Positions 41,235 through 58,064 are shown, counted from the first letter of the stretch. The stretch is DNA of 64,000 nt from Pseudonocardia autotrophica (GCF_000717175.1 NZ_JNYD01000001.1:310001-374000); one strand, 5' to 3'. Notes: generated by a model from the letters alone, not told the origin. A program made the numbers and translations.

Positions 41235-42131
41235 TCAGCTCCCGCCGCCGGGGCCGCCGCGCCGGCGCAGGTAGCGCTCGAAGTCGGCCGCGATCTCGTC
41301 GCCGCTGGCCTCGGCCAGGTCGACCGGCTTCTCCTCGTCGTCCTCGGTGGCCTGCTGCTCGAGCTGGCGCACGTACTCGCGCACCTCGTCGTCCGCGTCG
41401 GCCATCTCGTTGACCGTGCGCTCCCACTCCTCGGCCTGCTCGGGCAGCCCGCCCAGCGGGACCTCGACGTCGAGCGCCTCCTCGACGCGCAGCAGCAGCG
41501 CGATGGCGGCCTTGGGCACCCGGGCCTGCGAGACGTAGTGCGGCACCTCGGCCCAGTACGACAGCGCGGGCACGCCGGCCTCGATGCAGAGGCTGTGGAA
41601 CACCCCGACGATGCCGGTCGGACCCTGGTAGGTCGACGGCTCGACGCCCATCTTCTTCGCCGACGCGGTGTCGTAGCCGGTCCCGCGGACCGGCGTGGGC
41701 CGGGTGTGCGGGACGTCGGTGAGCATGGCGCCGAGGTTGATGACCTTCGTCACCCCGAGCCGGTCGACGTACTCGAGCAGCTCGGCGCAGAACGAGCGCC
41801 AGCGCAGGTTCGGCTCGATGCCGTTGACGAGGACGACGTGCCGGCCGCTGCCCGGGAGCTTGGCCGTGGAGAGCCGGGTGGTCTGCCACTCGATGCGCCG
41901 CGTGACGCCGCCCGCGAGCCGGACCAGCGGCCGCGTGACCTGGAAGTCGTAGTACTCCTCGGGGTCGATCGAGCCGAGCGGCTCGGCGTCCCAGCTCAGC
42001 TCGAGATGCTCCAGCGCGGAGCTGGCGGCCTCACCGGCGTCGTTCCAACCCTCGAACGCCGTGATCATGACCGGGTCGACCAGATCCGGGAGATCCGAGG
42101 GCACCCCCGCCCGCTGCTCTCGCTCGCTCAT
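41235..42131 (-). CDS. PAC2-family protein (proteasome-assembly-chaperone-like)
   Basis: A 298-residue cytoplasmic protein with the actinobacterial PAC2 pattern MITAFEGWNDAGEAASSALEHL, VLVNGIEPNLRWRSF, TKVINLGAMLTDVPHTRPTPVRGTG and YWAEVPHYVSQARVPKAAIALL. It is related to archaeal/eukaryotic proteasome assembly chaperones and to M. tuberculosis Rv2125; whether it assists the proteasome in bacteria is unproven. The tail is acidic and charged. ATG 42131 lies 6 nt after a TAGGGT box (leaderless). It diverges from metH. Confidence 0.9.
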   Translation of the reverse strand: MSEREQRAGVPSDLPDLVDPVMITAFEGWNDAGEAASSALEHLELSWDAEPLGSIDPEEYYDFQVTRPLVRLAGGVTRRIEWQTTRLSTAKLPGSGRHVVLVNGIEPNLRWRSFCAELLEYVDRLGVTKVINLGAMLTDVPHTRPTPVRGTGYDTASAKKMGVEPSTYQGPTGIVGVFHSLCIEAGVPALSYWAEVPHYVSQARVPKAAIALLLRVEEALDVEVPLGGLPEQAEEWERTVNEMADADDEVREYVRQLEQQATEDDEEKPVDLAEASGDEIAADFERYLRRRGGPGGGS

Positions 42132-42207
42132 CCGTCCACCCTACGGCGCGCGCGGGTAACACGACGGGCCCGGTGGGCGACGCCGGTAGCCTGAGGGGGT
42201 GTCAGCC

Positions 42208-45763
<3,556 letters not shown>

Positions 45764-45774
<11 letters not shown>

Positions 45775-46459
45775 GCCTGGTCCCCGTGCCGTCCTGTTCG
45801 ACATGGACGGCACGCTGATCGACTCCGAGAAGGTGTGGGACCGCTCGCTCGTGGAGGTGCTGCGGTGGCTGGGCGGCACCGACCTCTCGCCGGAGGCGCG
45901 CCGGGAGACCCTCGGCGGCAACCTCCGCAGCAGCCTCGCGATCGTGTTCCGCGAGGCCGGCGTGGTGCAGACGCCGGAGCTGAGCGAGCAGGCCGCGGGC
46001 AGGCTCGTCGACCGGACCGCGGAGCTGTTCGAGGGCGGGTTGCCGTGGCGGCCCGGGGCCCTCACCGCGCTGCGGACGGTGCGCGAGGCCGGCTTCGCCA
46101 CGGCGTTGGTCACCAACACCGGCCGCTACCTCACCGACAAGGCCCTGTTCGGGATCGGGGCGGAGCACTTCGACGTCACGGTCTGCGGGGACGAGGTGCC
46201 CCGCGGCAAGCCCGCCCCGGACCCGTACCTGCGCGCGGCCTCGCTGCTGGGGCTCGCGGCGGAGGACTGCGTGGCCGTGGAGGACTCGCCGACCGGGATC
46301 GCGGCGGCCGAGGCCTCCGGGGCCGCGGTGCTCGCCGTGCCGTGCGAGGTGCCGATCCCGCCCGGGCCGGGCCGGGTCGTGTGGCCCACGCTGGAGGGGA
46401 TCACGGCAGCGGACCTGACCGCGGCCCACCGCGAGGTGCGGGAGCGCCAGGCCGCCTGA
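45764..46459 (+). CDS. HAD-superfamily hydrolase (phosphatase or beta-phosphoglucomutase-like)
   Basis: A 231-residue HAD protein with all four motifs: nucleophile [19 protein letters not shown], Lys in GKPAPDPYL and [17 protein letters not shown] helical cap domain follows motif 1. It would dephosphorylate a small phospho-metabolite, or isomerise a sugar phosphate. ATG 45764 overlaps the end of metH by 11 bp, so it is co-translated with metH, an arrangement frequent in actinobacteria. The substrate is not identified. Confidence 0.9.
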
Positions 46460-46679
46460 TCCGCCCGGCCGGCCCGGTGCCCTGGTCCCGGGGGGTACCG
46501 TCGGGCGTGTCGGACGCACGACGAGCGGCGCCTCCGTCCGGGTGATCGGCCCGGCGGCGTCGCCGCCCGGCGCAGCCCGTGGTCCGGCGGCCTCACCGCG
46601 GTCGATCCGGTTCGTGACCGCGCGGAGCGCCCCCGACACTGGGTGCGCAGGAGTCGGCTGGAGAGGGATCGGCAGGGAC

Positions 46680-46943
46680 GTGAAGACATTCGACGAGCTC
46701 TTCGAGGAGCTCCGCGAGAAGGCCGCCACCCGGCCCGCCGGGTCGGCCACCGTCGAGGCGCTCGACGCCGGCGTCCATGCCCAGGGCAAGAAGCTCCTCG
46801 AGGAGGCCGGCGAGGTCTGGATCGCCGCCGAGCACGAGGACGACGCTGCGCTGGCCGAGGAGATCTCGCAGCTGCTCTACCGCGCCCAGGTGATCATGCT
46901 CGGGCGCGGGCTGAGCCTGCAGGACGTCTACAAGTACCTGTAG
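46680..46943 (+). CDS. hisE: Phosphoribosyl-ATP diphosphatase
   Basis: An 87-residue all-helical MazG-fold enzyme, second step of histidine synthesis. It shows [26 protein letters not shown], then [21 protein letters not shown] with the metal-binding Glu residues, and [20 protein letters not shown], as in mycobacterial HisE. GTG 46680 (VKTFDEL) matches the mycobacterial start. hisG follows 69 bp later. The 220-bp gap upstream of hisE shows no clear gene or hairpin and probably carries its promoter. Confidence 0.95.
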   Translation: MKTFDELFEELREKAATRPAGSATVEALDAGVHAQGKKLLEEAGEVWIAAEHEDDAALAEEISQLLYRAQVIMLGRGLSLQDVYKYL

Positions 46944-47012
46944 GAGCCGACCGTGACGACCGCCCCCGCCCCGTCCGGAACCCGCCGCACCCACCCGAAG
47001 GAAGCCACACCC

Positions 47013-47897
47013 ATGCTCCGCGTCGCTCTCCCGAACAAGGGCACGCTCGCCGAGCCCGCCGCGACGATGATGCGCGAGGCCGGCTACCGGCAGCGCAGCG
47101 ACTCGCGCGACCTGTCGATGGTCGACGAGGAGAACGGCATCGAGTTCTTCTACCTGCGGCCGAAGGACATCGCGACCTACGTCGGCTCCGGCGACCTGCA
47201 CCTCGGCATCACCGGGCACGACCTCATGGAGGAGTCCGGCAGCCAGGTCCAGCAGGTCCTGAAACTGGGCTTCGGCGCCTCGAAGTTCCGCTTCGCCGCG
47301 CCCGAGGACAAGGACTGGAAGCTCGAGGACCTCGACGGCCGCACGATCGCGACCTCGTACCCGCGGCTCGTCCGCTCGCACCTGTCCGGCAAGCGGATCG
47401 GCGCCACCATCATCAAGCTCGACGGCGCGGTGGAGATCTCCGTGCAGCTCGGGCTGGCCGACGCGATCGCCGACGTGGTGTCCTCCGGCCGCACGCTGCG
47501 CCAGCACGGCCTCAAGGTCATCGGCGACCCGATCGCCGAGTCCGAGGCCATGCTCATCGAGCGCGAGCCGCGGATGGACCGCGTCGAGCCCGACGAGATC
47601 AAGGCCTTCAAGCGGGTGTTCACCGAGCGGATCCGCGGCGTCGTCTACGCCCGGCAGTACCTGATGCTCGACTACGACTGCCCCAAGACGAAGCTCGACG
47701 CGGCCAAGGAGATCACCCCCGGCCTGCAGGCGCCGACCATCGCCCCGCTGGCGGACCCGGACTGGGTGGCCGTGCGGTCGATGGTGCGCAAGCAGGCGTC
47801 GAACCGGGTCATGGACGAGCTCGCCGCCCTCGGGGCGAAGGCCATCCTGACCTCGGAGATCCGGTCCTGCCGCGCGGTCGACGGCGGGCAGTACTGA
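47013..47897 (+). CDS. hisG: ATP phosphoribosyltransferase (long form)
   Basis: A 294-residue enzyme of the first, feedback-controlled step of histidine synthesis, joining ATP and [19 protein letters not shown] starts the catalytic domain, [17 protein letters not shown] is the PRPP-binding region, and residues from about 215 form the ACT-like histidine-sensing domain. The length identifies the long, HisZ-independent form. GAAGGAAG precedes ATG 47013; a GTG at 46953 is in frame but less likely. A strong terminator follows. Confidence 0.96.
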   Translation: MLRVALPNKGTLAEPAATMMREAGYRQRSDSRDLSMVDEENGIEFFYLRPKDIATYVGSGDLHLGITGHDLMEESGSQVQQVLKLGFGASKFRFAAPEDKDWKLEDLDGRTIATSYPRLVRSHLSGKRIGATIIKLDGAVEISVQLGLADAIADVVSSGRTLRQHGLKVIGDPIAESEAMLIEREPRMDRVEPDEIKAFKRVFTERIRGVVYARQYLMLDYDCPKTKLDAAKEITPGLQAPTIAPLADPDWVAVRSMVRKQASNRVMDELAALGAKAILTSEIRSCRAVDGGQY

Positions 47898-47922
47898 CCG
47901 CACTGACCGAGAGGTCCCGGAC

Positions 47923-47958
47923 GACGGTCCCGGCGGCTCCTGCCGCCGGGACCGTCGC
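47923..47958. terminator. Bidirectional terminator after hisG
   Basis: A perfect 16-bp stem (47923-47938 with 47943-47958) and a TCCT loop lie between convergent hisG and the thioesterase gene. Confidence 0.88.
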
Positions 47959-47972
47959 ATTCCCGGGCCTGG

Positions 47973-48769
47973 TCAGCGGTGCCGGACGGTCAGCTCCTGC
48001 GCGATGTGCGCGGCGTGCCCGTCGAGGTCGAACAGCGTGGCCGTGACGGTCCCGGTGCCCGTCGGGCCGATCGCGGTGGTGGCGTCGATCCCCGTCCACG
48101 CGCCCGTCGGCGGGCGGTGCAGGTGCACGCTCAGCTCGGTGTTCACGAAGAGCCAGTCCTTCATGGGCAGCGACGCGGCCACGCCGTTCGCGGAGTCGGC
48201 GATCGCCGCGAGGGACTGCAGCGGCGTGGGCTCCTCGCCCTCCACCACGGGCACCCGCAGCCGGCCCCAGGCGCGGCCCGGGCCCAGGTCGTCCCACTGC
48301 CCGTCGAGCCAGCGCCACTCGACGGCGTCGAGGTAGCCGGGCAGCCAGCCGTGCGGCCGTTCGCCCTGCGGCGCCGCCACCTCGGGAGCGGGCAGCGGCG
48401 CGGCCGCACCGACCGCGGCGTCGGCGGTGTCCGTGATCGCCAGCCGCCAGGCGCGGGCCCGCAGCACGGCCCGGCCGCCCGCGGTCATCTCCGCCGCCAG
48501 CATCTCGATCGTCCGCCCCGGTCGCTCGACCCACGTGCGCACCTCGAGATCGCCGACGGGCACCACGCCGAGGATCTCGATGGTGTAGCGGGAGAGCTGC
48601 AGCGGGGGAGCGTCGGGCCTGCTGGGGGCGCAGCGCTCGAAGGCGCGGACCAGCAGCGCCGACGGCGGCCCGAGGTGCTGGGCACCGGCGAACCACGGGC
48701 CGGCGGTCGACATCGTCGCGTGGTAGCGGCCCGCGCTCTCGTCGACGATTCGGTAGAAGGGCTCCTCGC

Positions 48770-48773
<4 letters not shown>
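47973..48773 (-). CDS. Acyl-CoA thioesterase-like protein (double hot-dog)
   Basis: A 266-residue double hot-dog protein related to TesB/actinobacterial thioesterase-family proteins. FAGAQHLGPPSALLVRAFERC and LQLSRYTIEILGVVPVGDLEV form the first half; DWLFVNTELSVHLHRPPTGAWTGIDATTAIGPTGTGT is the second-half strand and active-site region. It likely cleaves acyl-CoA thioesters; the acyl chain is unknown. GTG 48773 overlaps the stop of the RecB-like gene (GTGA), so the two are coupled. Confidence 0.82.
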
Positions 48774-51115
<2,342 letters not shown>

Positions 51116-51276
51116 GGGCGTTCGGTCGAGCCGTTAGAACCGCTCGATTACGGGAACCAGACACCCCGGTGGCGTCAAGGTGCCGTCCGCGTGAGTGACG
51201 GATCACCAGATCGCCTCACCGCCGTGGGCGACGTCTACGGGTACCGTATGGAAACGGAACACGGAGGGAGGATGCC

Positions 51277-53088
51277 GTGAACCCCTACGACGACGGTCCC
51301 GGCACTCACCAGCCAGGCGACGGCGGGGCCCTGTCCCCGGCGGAGGCGGCGGCCCAGATCCGCTACCTCGAAGAAGAAGTCGCGATGCTGCGGCGCAAGC
51401 TGACCGAATCCCCCCGGCACGCGCGACTGCTCGAGCAGCGGCTCGCCGAGTCCGCCAGCAGGCTCTCCCAGCTCAGCGCGCGCAACGAGAAGCTCACCGA
51501 GACCCTCAAGGAGGCGCGCAGCCAGCTCGTCGCCCTCCGCGAGGAGGTCGACCGCCTGGCCCAGCCCCCGAGTGGCTACGGCGTGTACCTCACCGCCTAC
51601 GACGACAACACCGTCGACGTCTTCACCTCCGGGCGGCGCATGCGCGTCGCGGTCTCCCCGGCGGTGGAGCTCGACACCCTGCGCAGCGGTCAGTCCGTGC
51701 GGCTGAACGAGGCGCTCACGGTCGTCGAGGCCGGCGACTGGGAGAAGATCGGCGAGGTCTGCGGCCTGCGCGAGGTCCTCGCCGAGCCGACGGACGGCCT
51801 CGCCGGCCGTGCCCTGGTGGTCGGGCACGCGGACGAGGAGCGGGTCGTGTGGCTCGCCGCCCCGCTGTTCGACGAGTCCTCCCCCGACTTCGTGGCGCTC
51901 AAGCCGGGCGACTCGCTGCTGGTCGACACCAAGGCGGGCTACGCCTACGAGCGGGTCCCGAAGGCCGAGGTCGAGGACCTCGTGCTGGAGGAGGTCCCGG
52001 ACGTCGGCTACGAGGACATCGGCGGTCTGTTCCGGCAGATCGAGCAGATCCGGGACGCGGTCGAGCTCCCGTTCCTGCACGCCGAGCTGTTCACCGAGTA
52101 CGAGCTGCGCCCGCCCAAGGGCGTGCTGCTCTACGGCCCTCCCGGCTGCGGCAAGACGCTGATCGCGAAGGCCGTGGCCAACTCGCTGGCCAAGAAGATC
52201 GCGGCCCAGCGCGGCGACGACCCGAACGAGGGCCGGGCGTTCTTCCTCAACATCAAGGGCCCGGAGCTGCTCAACAAGTTCGTCGGCGAGACCGAGCGGC
52301 ACATCCGGCTGATCTTCCAGCGGGCGCGGGAGAAGGCCTCGGCCGGCACCCCGGTGATCGTGTTCTTCGACGAGATGGACTCGATCTTCCGCACGCGTGG
52401 CTCGGGCGTGTCGTCGGACGTCGAGACGACGATCGTGCCGCAGCTGCTGGCCGAGATCGACGGTGTCGAGGGCCTCGAGAACGTCATCGTCATCGGCGCG
52501 TCGAACCGCGAGGACATGATCGACCCCGCGATCCTGCGGCCCGGCCGCCTGGACGTGAAGATCAAGATCGAGCGGCCCGACGCCGAGGCGGCGCAGGACA
52601 TCTTCTCGAAGTACATCACCAACACGCTGCCGGTTCACGAGGAGGACCTCGCGGAGTTCGCCGGCAACCGCAAGGCCTGCGTCGACGCGATGATCCAGCG
52701 CGTCGTCGAGCGGATGTACGACGAGTCCGAGGAGAACCGGTTCCTCGAGGTCACCTACGCCAACGGTGACAAGGAGACCCTGTACTTCAAGGACTTCAAC
52801 TCGGGCGCGATGATCCAGAACATCGTCGACCGGGCGAAGAAGTCCGCGATCAAGTCGGTTCTCGAGACCGGGCAGCGCGGCGTGCGGGTCGCGCACCTGC
52901 TGTCCGCGATCGTCGACGAGTTCGCCGAGAACGAGGACCTGCCCAACACCACCAACCCGGACGACTGGGCCCGCATCTCGGGCAAGAAGGGCGAGCGGAT
53001 CGTCTACATCCGCACGCTGGTCACCGGCAAGAACGAGGCCACCGGCCGCGCGATCGACACCGCGTCGAACACCGGCCAGTACCTGTAG
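51277..53088 (+). CDS. arc: Proteasome-activating AAA+ ATPase (ARC/Mpa)
   Basis: 603 residues, the usual ARC/Mpa length. A coiled-coil region (about 25-95) captures pupylated clients, two OB-fold domains follow (96-240), then the AAA+ module: Walker A GPPGCGKT (287-294), Walker [13 protein letters not shown], sensor [19 protein letters not shown]. The C-terminus ends TGQYL, matching the GQYL motif that docks into the proteasome core. Hexamers unfold Pup-tagged proteins and feed them to PrcBA. GTG 51277 follows GGAGGGAGGA. A strong terminator ends the transcript, and dop-pup-prcBA lies more than 6 kb downstream. Confidence 0.97.
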   Translation: MNPYDDGPGTHQPGDGGALSPAEAAAQIRYLEEEVAMLRRKLTESPRHARLLEQRLAESASRLSQLSARNEKLTETLKEARSQLVALREEVDRLAQPPSGYGVYLTAYDDNTVDVFTSGRRMRVAVSPAVELDTLRSGQSVRLNEALTVVEAGDWEKIGEVCGLREVLAEPTDGLAGRALVVGHADEERVVWLAAPLFDESSPDFVALKPGDSLLVDTKAGYAYERVPKAEVEDLVLEEVPDVGYEDIGGLFRQIEQIRDAVELPFLHAELFTEYELRPPKGVLLYGPPGCGKTLIAKAVANSLAKKIAAQRGDDPNEGRAFFLNIKGPELLNKFVGETERHIRLIFQRAREKASAGTPVIVFFDEMDSIFRTRGSGVSSDVETTIVPQLLAEIDGVEGLENVIVIGASNREDMIDPAILRPGRLDVKIKIERPDAEAAQDIFSKYITNTLPVHEEDLAEFAGNRKACVDAMIQRVVERMYDESEENRFLEVTYANGDKETLYFKDFNSGAMIQNIVDRAKKSAIKSVLETGQRGVRVAHLLSAIVDEFAENEDLPNTTNPDDWARISGKKGERIVYIRTLVTGKNEATGRAIDTASNTGQYL

Positions 53089-53102
53089 ACGCGCAGCACG
53101 GA

Positions 53103-53136
53103 GGAGGCCCCGCCCGGTCCACCGGGCGGGGCCTCC
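53103..53136 (+). terminator. Terminator after arc
   Basis: A perfect 16-bp stem (53103-53118 with 53121-53136) and a 2-nt loop, 14 bp after the arc stop. It separates arc from the VOC gene. Confidence 0.9.
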
Positions 53137-53207
53137 GCCGTTCTCCGGCCCGGAGCCTGGCCGATTCGTTCACGACGGCGGGTGGGCGGGGTTCGTAGCG
53201 TGGCGGC

Positions 53208-53612
53208 ATGGGACCGCGACCGAGCTCCACCGTCATCGAGATCGTGACCGCCGACCTGGCGAAGGCGCTGGCCTTCTACCGGGCCCTCGGCCTGGAGGTG
53301 CCCGACGGGGCGGACGACCAGCCGCACGTCGAGCTGCCGCTACCGGGCGGGAACCGCCTCGCGTTCGACACCGAGGCCACGATCGCGAGCTTCACCGCCG
53401 ACTACACCCCGCCGACGGGGGAGGGCCGGCTCGCGCTCGCCTTCGGCTACGACACGCCGGCCGACGTCGACGCCGCCCACGCCGCCCTCACCTCCGCCGG
53501 CGCCCCCTCCGAGCGCGAGCCCTTCGACGCCTTCTGGGGCCAGCGCTACGCCACCGTCCGCGACCCCGACGGCACCCACGTCGACCTCTTCGCCGCCCTC
53601 CCGCAGACCTGA
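53208..53612 (+). CDS. VOC-superfamily (glyoxalase/dioxygenase-like) protein
   Basis: A 134-residue betaalphabeta-betabetabeta protein. VIEIVTADLAKALAFYRALGLEVPDG is the first module, and GQRYATVRDPDGTHVDLFAAL the second, with the metal-ligand pattern of the VOC fold only partly present. Members include glyoxalase I, antibiotic-binding proteins and dioxygenases; the function is open. ATG 53208 follows a TAGCGT box by 6 nt, so the mRNA is probably leaderless. No operon neighbour. Confidence 0.8.
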   Translation: MGPRPSSTVIEIVTADLAKALAFYRALGLEVPDGADDQPHVELPLPGGNRLAFDTEATIASFTADYTPPTGEGRLALAFGYDTPADVDAAHAALTSAGAPSEREPFDAFWGQRYATVRDPDGTHVDLFAALPQT

Positions 53613-53627
53613 CCCGGCCCGCGCACG

Positions 53628-53689
53628 TGATCACCAGCAGCTGAGAGTTCTTTCTGCGCGCAGATCGAGCCCTCAGCTCCTGATGATCA
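53628..53689. repeat. Long inverted repeat after the VOC gene
   Basis: The arm TGATCACCAGCAGCTGAG (53628-53645) matches the complement of 53672-53689 in 16 of 18 bases, with a 26-nt loop. It starts 16 bp after the VOC stop and could act as a terminator or be a mobile repeat. Confidence 0.65.
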
Positions 53690-53703
53690 AGCTGGGATCG
53701 TCG

Positions 53704-53962
53704 TGATCACCGAGTGCGTGCACTCAAAGTCGCTCGGGCAGCCCTGAGCGCACGGGAGGGGTGATCTGTCGGGGCACTTGCCGGCACCAGGGTCGCCATG
53801 ATCGCCGAGTGCGTGCACTCGTGCTTCCGAGTGCCGCCCTGTGCGCACATGAACGGCGATGTGTCGGGGCACCTTGCCGGCCTACGCTGGAGCGATCGCC
53901 CGGAGACGCTCGTGGCCGCCGTCGCTGCACGGGAACCGTGATCGGCGGAGTGCGTGCCGCGA
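53704..53962. repeat. Imperfect 95-bp repeat region in a gene-free interval
   Basis: A gene-free stretch. TGATCACCGAGTGCGTGCACTC at 53704 and its variant at 53799 mark two units 95 bp apart; both contain the palindrome GAGTGCGTGCACTC (53712-53725 and 53807-53820), CCCTGWGCGCAC, and TGTCGGGGCAC-TTGCCGG. A third, decayed start lies at 53939. Coding potential is poor on either strand. Confidence 0.7.
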
Positions 53963-54676
53963 TCAGGTCGGGCGGAGGGCGGTGGCGGGGACGCCGGCGA
54001 GGGCACGGACCTCGCGGGAGAGGTGGGGCTGGTCGGCGTAGCCCGTGCGGGCCGCGACCTCCGCGGGAGCGACGCCCGCGTGCAGCAGGGTGGCCGCCGC
54101 GCGGAAGCGGAGCACCCGGCGCAGGACGGCGGGGCCATAGCCGTAGACCGCGGTGCAGTGCCGGGTCAGCGAGCGGGTGGACCAGCCCAGCTCCGCGGCC
54201 ACCGCGCCGGCGGCCGCGCCGCCGCCGAGGCGCGTGGTGATCCGGCGCAGGGCGGGCAGGCTCCAGGGCGCGGTCTCCCGCGCCGGCTCGGCCGTGGCCA
54301 GCTCGGCGACCAGCCGGAACAGCGAGCCCGGGTCGGACGGGACCGCGGGACCGGCGAGGCGGGCGGCGGCGGGGGAGACGTCGGCCAGTGCGACGCGCGT
54401 GTCGCGCAGCTCCACGGCCGGGACGCCGAGCAGGCGGGGCAGCACGCCGGGGTGGAAGCGGAGTCCGCCCGTCCACCCGCCCTGCCGGCCGCGCGTGACG
54501 AACGCCGCGGTGTCCGGCCCGGCGACCGTGAGCCCGCCGGCCTCGTCGACCAGCAGGTCCATGCAGCCGTCGGGCAGCACGCGGGTGGGCCCCGTGCGTG
54601 CCGTGGGCCCCGTGCGCCACAGGCACTCGACCAGCCCGCGCAGCGGCGCGGGCGGGGCCAGCTCCCGGTAGCTCAC
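53963..54676 (-). CDS. AraC-family regulator
   Basis: A 237-residue regulator with an N-terminal cupin-like sensing region (VECLWRTGPTARTGPTRVLPDGCMDLLV) and a C-terminal AraC DNA-binding domain: GAVAAELGWSTRSLTRHCTAVYGYGPAVLRRVLRFRAA and ATLLHAGVAPAEVAARTGYADQPHLSREVRALAGV. This matches the GlxA/DUF6597 type that often controls stress or VOC genes; the target is unknown. GTG 54676 lies 7 nt after a TAGCGT box (leaderless). Confidence 0.88.
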   Translation of the reverse strand: MSYRELAPPAPLRGLVECLWRTGPTARTGPTRVLPDGCMDLLVDEAGGLTVAGPDTAAFVTRGRQGGWTGGLRFHPGVLPRLLGVPAVELRDTRVALADVSPAAARLAGPAVPSDPGSLFRLVAELATAEPARETAPWSLPALRRITTRLGGGAAAGAVAAELGWSTRSLTRHCTAVYGYGPAVLRRVLRFRAAATLLHAGVAPAEVAARTGYADQPHLSREVRALAGVPATALRPT

Positions 54677-54733
54677 GGCGGCGACGCTACCGCCGCGCAC
54701 CGACGGAATCCGCCCGTAAGGCCCGAGAACGCC

Positions 54734-54769
54734 GGAGGCCCGTCCACCTCGTCGGTGGGCGGGCCTTCC
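54734..54769 (-). terminator. Terminator of the YceI gene
   Basis: A hairpin (arms 54734-54748 and 54754-54769, loop TCGTC) lies 18 bp beyond the YceI stop on the - strand, upstream of the AraC gene. Confidence 0.8.
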
Positions 54770-54786
54770 GCAGGGGAGCGCGTGGA

Positions 54787-55347
54787 TCAGGCGGTGCGGA
54801 GCACGGCCTCGATCTCGAGGGTCAGCTGGACCTTCTCGCCGACGACCACGCCGCCGCCGTCCATCGGCATCGAGATGTCGACGCCGAAGTCGTTGCGGTT
54901 GACGGTGGTGGTGGCGGTGAAGCCGGCGCGGGTTCCGCCGTAGGCGTCCGGGCCGAAGCCGCCGAGCTCCAGGTAAAGCGAGACGGGCTTGGTCACGCCC
55001 TTGATGGTGAGGTCACCGTTGAGCTTGTAGTCGGCGCCGTCGGCCTCGATACCCGTGGAGACGAAGGTCCACTCCGGGTACTTCTCGGTCTCGAAGAAGT
55101 CGGCGGACTTGATGTGCCCGTCGCGCTGCTCGTTGTTGGTGTCGATCGACGTGGCGTCGAGCGTCGCGGAGACCGTGGAGTCCTCGAACCGCTCGGCGGT
55201 CTCGATGGTGCCGCCGAACCGGGCGATGCGACCCTTGACCTTGCTGACCATCATGTGGCGCACGGAGAAGGAGACGTCCGAGTGGACCTGGTCGATGTCC
55301 CACGTGCCCACGACGTAACCGGGGATCTGGGTGGTGGCTGCGGTCAT
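54787..55347 (-). CDS. YceI-family lipid-binding protein
   Basis: A 186-residue lipocalin-like YceI protein with the family phrases GTWDIDQVHSDVSFSVRHMMVSKVKGRIARFGG, DGHIKSADFFETEKYPEWTF and GDLTIKGVTKPVSLYLE. The family binds long isoprenoid or amphiphilic molecules. It lacks the usual signal peptide, so it is probably cytoplasmic or exported by another route. The start is fixed by CTGGAGGGTCACC before the ATG. It is divergent from a MarR regulator and very likely its target. Confidence 0.92.
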   Translation of the reverse strand: MTAATTQIPGYVVGTWDIDQVHSDVSFSVRHMMVSKVKGRIARFGGTIETAERFEDSTVSATLDATSIDTNNEQRDGHIKSADFFETEKYPEWTFVSTGIEADGADYKLNGDLTIKGVTKPVSLYLELGGFGPDAYGGTRAGFTATTTVNRNDFGVDISMPMDGGGVVVGEKVQLTLEIEAVLRTA

Positions 55348-55368
55348 GGTGACCCTCCAGGAAGATTT

Positions 55369-55425
55369 GGTTGAACTCTCAGGTGTTGAGAGCGACCATA
55401 GTGCTGTTGAGTTGAGTGTTCAACC
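55369..55425. promoter_or_regulatory. Inverted repeats between YceI and MarR genes
   Basis: GGTTGAAC (55369-55376) and GTTCAACC (55418-55425) form arms 41 bp apart, and CTCTCA-GGTGT-TGAGAG (55376-55392) is a compact palindrome inside. They are probable MarR operators that control both genes. Confidence 0.7.
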
Positions 55426-55439
55426 ATAGGAGAAGTGAC

Positions 55440-55976
55440 GTGGCGCACACCCGCTGGCTCGACGACGAGGAGCAGCGCACCTGGCGGGCCTTCCTCACCG
55501 CCCAGCGCCTGCTGTTCGAGCGCGTCGAGCGCCAGCTGCAGAACGAGGCACGAATGCCGCACGGCTACTACGAGATCCTGGTCCGGCTGTCCGAGGCGCC
55601 CGACCGCACGCTGCGCATGAGCAGGCTCGCCGACACCTCGCTGTCCTCGCGGAGCCGGCTCTCCCACGCGGTCGCGCGCCTGGAGGAGGCGGGCTGGGTC
55701 GAGCGCACCGCCTGCGAGACCGACCGCCGGGGCGCCTGGGCCCGGCTGACCGACGCCGGGCTGGCCGCCCTGCAGGCCGCCGCCCCGGGGCACGTCGAGA
55801 CCGTCCGGTCGCTGCTGTTCGACGCCCTGACCCCGGAGCAGGCCGCCGCGCTGCGCGAGGTCAGCGAGACGCTCGTCGCCCACCTGACCGACCGGCCCGT
55901 CTGGCCCGCGGGCGACGACGCGGGGTGCCCGACCCCGGAGCGGGCCGGCGAGGAGGCCTGCCCGGAGGCCGGGTGA
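55440..55976 (+). CDS. MarR-family transcriptional regulator
   Basis: A 178-residue winged-helix regulator. MPHGYYEILVRLSEAPDRTLRMSRLADTSLSSRSRLSHAVARLEEAGWVERTACETDRRGAWARLTDAGLAAL carries the helix-turn-helix and wing with the conserved DRRG. The N-terminal and C-terminal helices form the dimer. It is divergent from yceI with palindromes between. The GTG at 55440 follows AGGAGAAG; an upstream in-frame ATG at 55416 would overlap the operator. The inducing ligand is unknown. Confidence 0.9.
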   Translation: MAHTRWLDDEEQRTWRAFLTAQRLLFERVERQLQNEARMPHGYYEILVRLSEAPDRTLRMSRLADTSLSSRSRLSHAVARLEEAGWVERTACETDRRGAWARLTDAGLAALQAAAPGHVETVRSLLFDALTPEQAAALREVSETLVAHLTDRPVWPAGDDAGCPTPERAGEEACPEAG

Positions 55977-56064
55977 CGGCTGTCCGGTGTGCCCCGGATC
56001 GCACCGGTCGGGCCGGGCGGGACCGGGCCCGGCCTGCACGGCCGCGGCGTCCTAGGCTGGTGGC

Positions 56065-57468
<1,404 letters not shown>

Positions 57469-57491
57469 CCGGTTTCCGCAGTTCGAGTCTC

Positions 57492-57531
57492 GTGAGTGGC
57501 GATAGTCGCCAGAGCGACTATCGCCACTCAC
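57492..57531. repeat. 40-bp intergenic palindrome (GTGAGTGG family, copy 5)
   Basis: Begins GTGAGTGGCGATAGTCGC; 2 mismatches between halves, at the centre. It lies between convergent lpd (+) and NUDIX (-) genes, and the NUDIX stop (57528-57530 on the - strand) is inside it. Confidence 0.9.
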
Positions 57532-58064
57532 AGGGTGCGGAGGAAGTGCTCGGCGAGGATGCGGGAGTCGGGGGCGAACCCGCGGGCCGGGTCGGCCAGC
57601 AGCTCCGCCAGCTCGGCGTTCGTCCGCCACCCGCCCTCCGCGACCTCCGACGCCTGGTGGTGCACCGGGCCGTCGGAGAACGCCTCGTAGCCGAACAGGT
57701 GGCAGCGCAACCCCTCCGGCCCGCCGAGGCCGGCGCCCGGCCCCGACTCCCACGCCACCGCCAGCAACGGCCGCAACACCACCCCGCGCACGTCGAGCTC
57801 CTCGGCCAGCTCGCGGGTCGCCGTCCCGAGCGGGGTCTCGCCGGGATCGACCACCCCGCCGGCCACGCAGTCCCACAGGCCGGGCATCACGAGCTTGTCG
57901 TCCGCCCGGCGGTGGACGTACACGCGCCTGCCGTCCGTGCTGCGCAGGATCACGCCCGCGCTGCCGTGCCAGAGCGAGCGGGCGTAGACCTCCGCGCGCG
58001 GTGCGGCCCCGACGACCGTCCCGGCCGCGTCGTACACGGCGATCACCTCGTTCCCGCTCGTCAT
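57528..58064 (-). CDS. NUDIX hydrolase
   Basis: A 178-residue protein with a complete Nudix box GGVVDPGETPLGTATRELAEELDV and a preceding strand ADDKLVMPGLWDCVAGG. It resembles the YfcD/IDI-like branch that hydrolyses nucleoside-diphosphate derivatives with Mg; the substrate is unknown. The ATG at 58064 has no strong ribosome site. The stop is inside a 40-bp palindrome. It diverges from the formaldehyde dehydrogenase gene, 50 bp away. Confidence 0.9.
   Translation of the reverse strand: MTSGNEVIAVYDAAGTVVGAAPRAEVYARSLWHGSAGVILRSTDGRRVYVHRRADDKLVMPGLWDCVAGGVVDPGETPLGTATRELAEELDVRGVVLRPLLAVAWESGPGAGLGGPEGLRCHLFGYEAFSDGPVHHQASEVAEGGWRTNAELAELLADPARGFAPDSRILAEHFLRTL

Noticed and set aside
42132..42207. 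Cobalamin riboswitch before metH
   Set aside because: The divergent gap is only 76 bp and lacks the B12-box; it is too short for the aptamer.
46953..47012. hisG starting at GTG 46953
   Set aside because: The extra 20 residues are low-complexity, HisG normally starts at [10 protein letters not shown], and a good ribosome site precedes the ATG at 47013.
53704..53962. CRISPR array
   Set aside because: The units are long (95 bp), imperfect and only two and a half in number, and there are no short identical repeats with unique spacers or cas genes.
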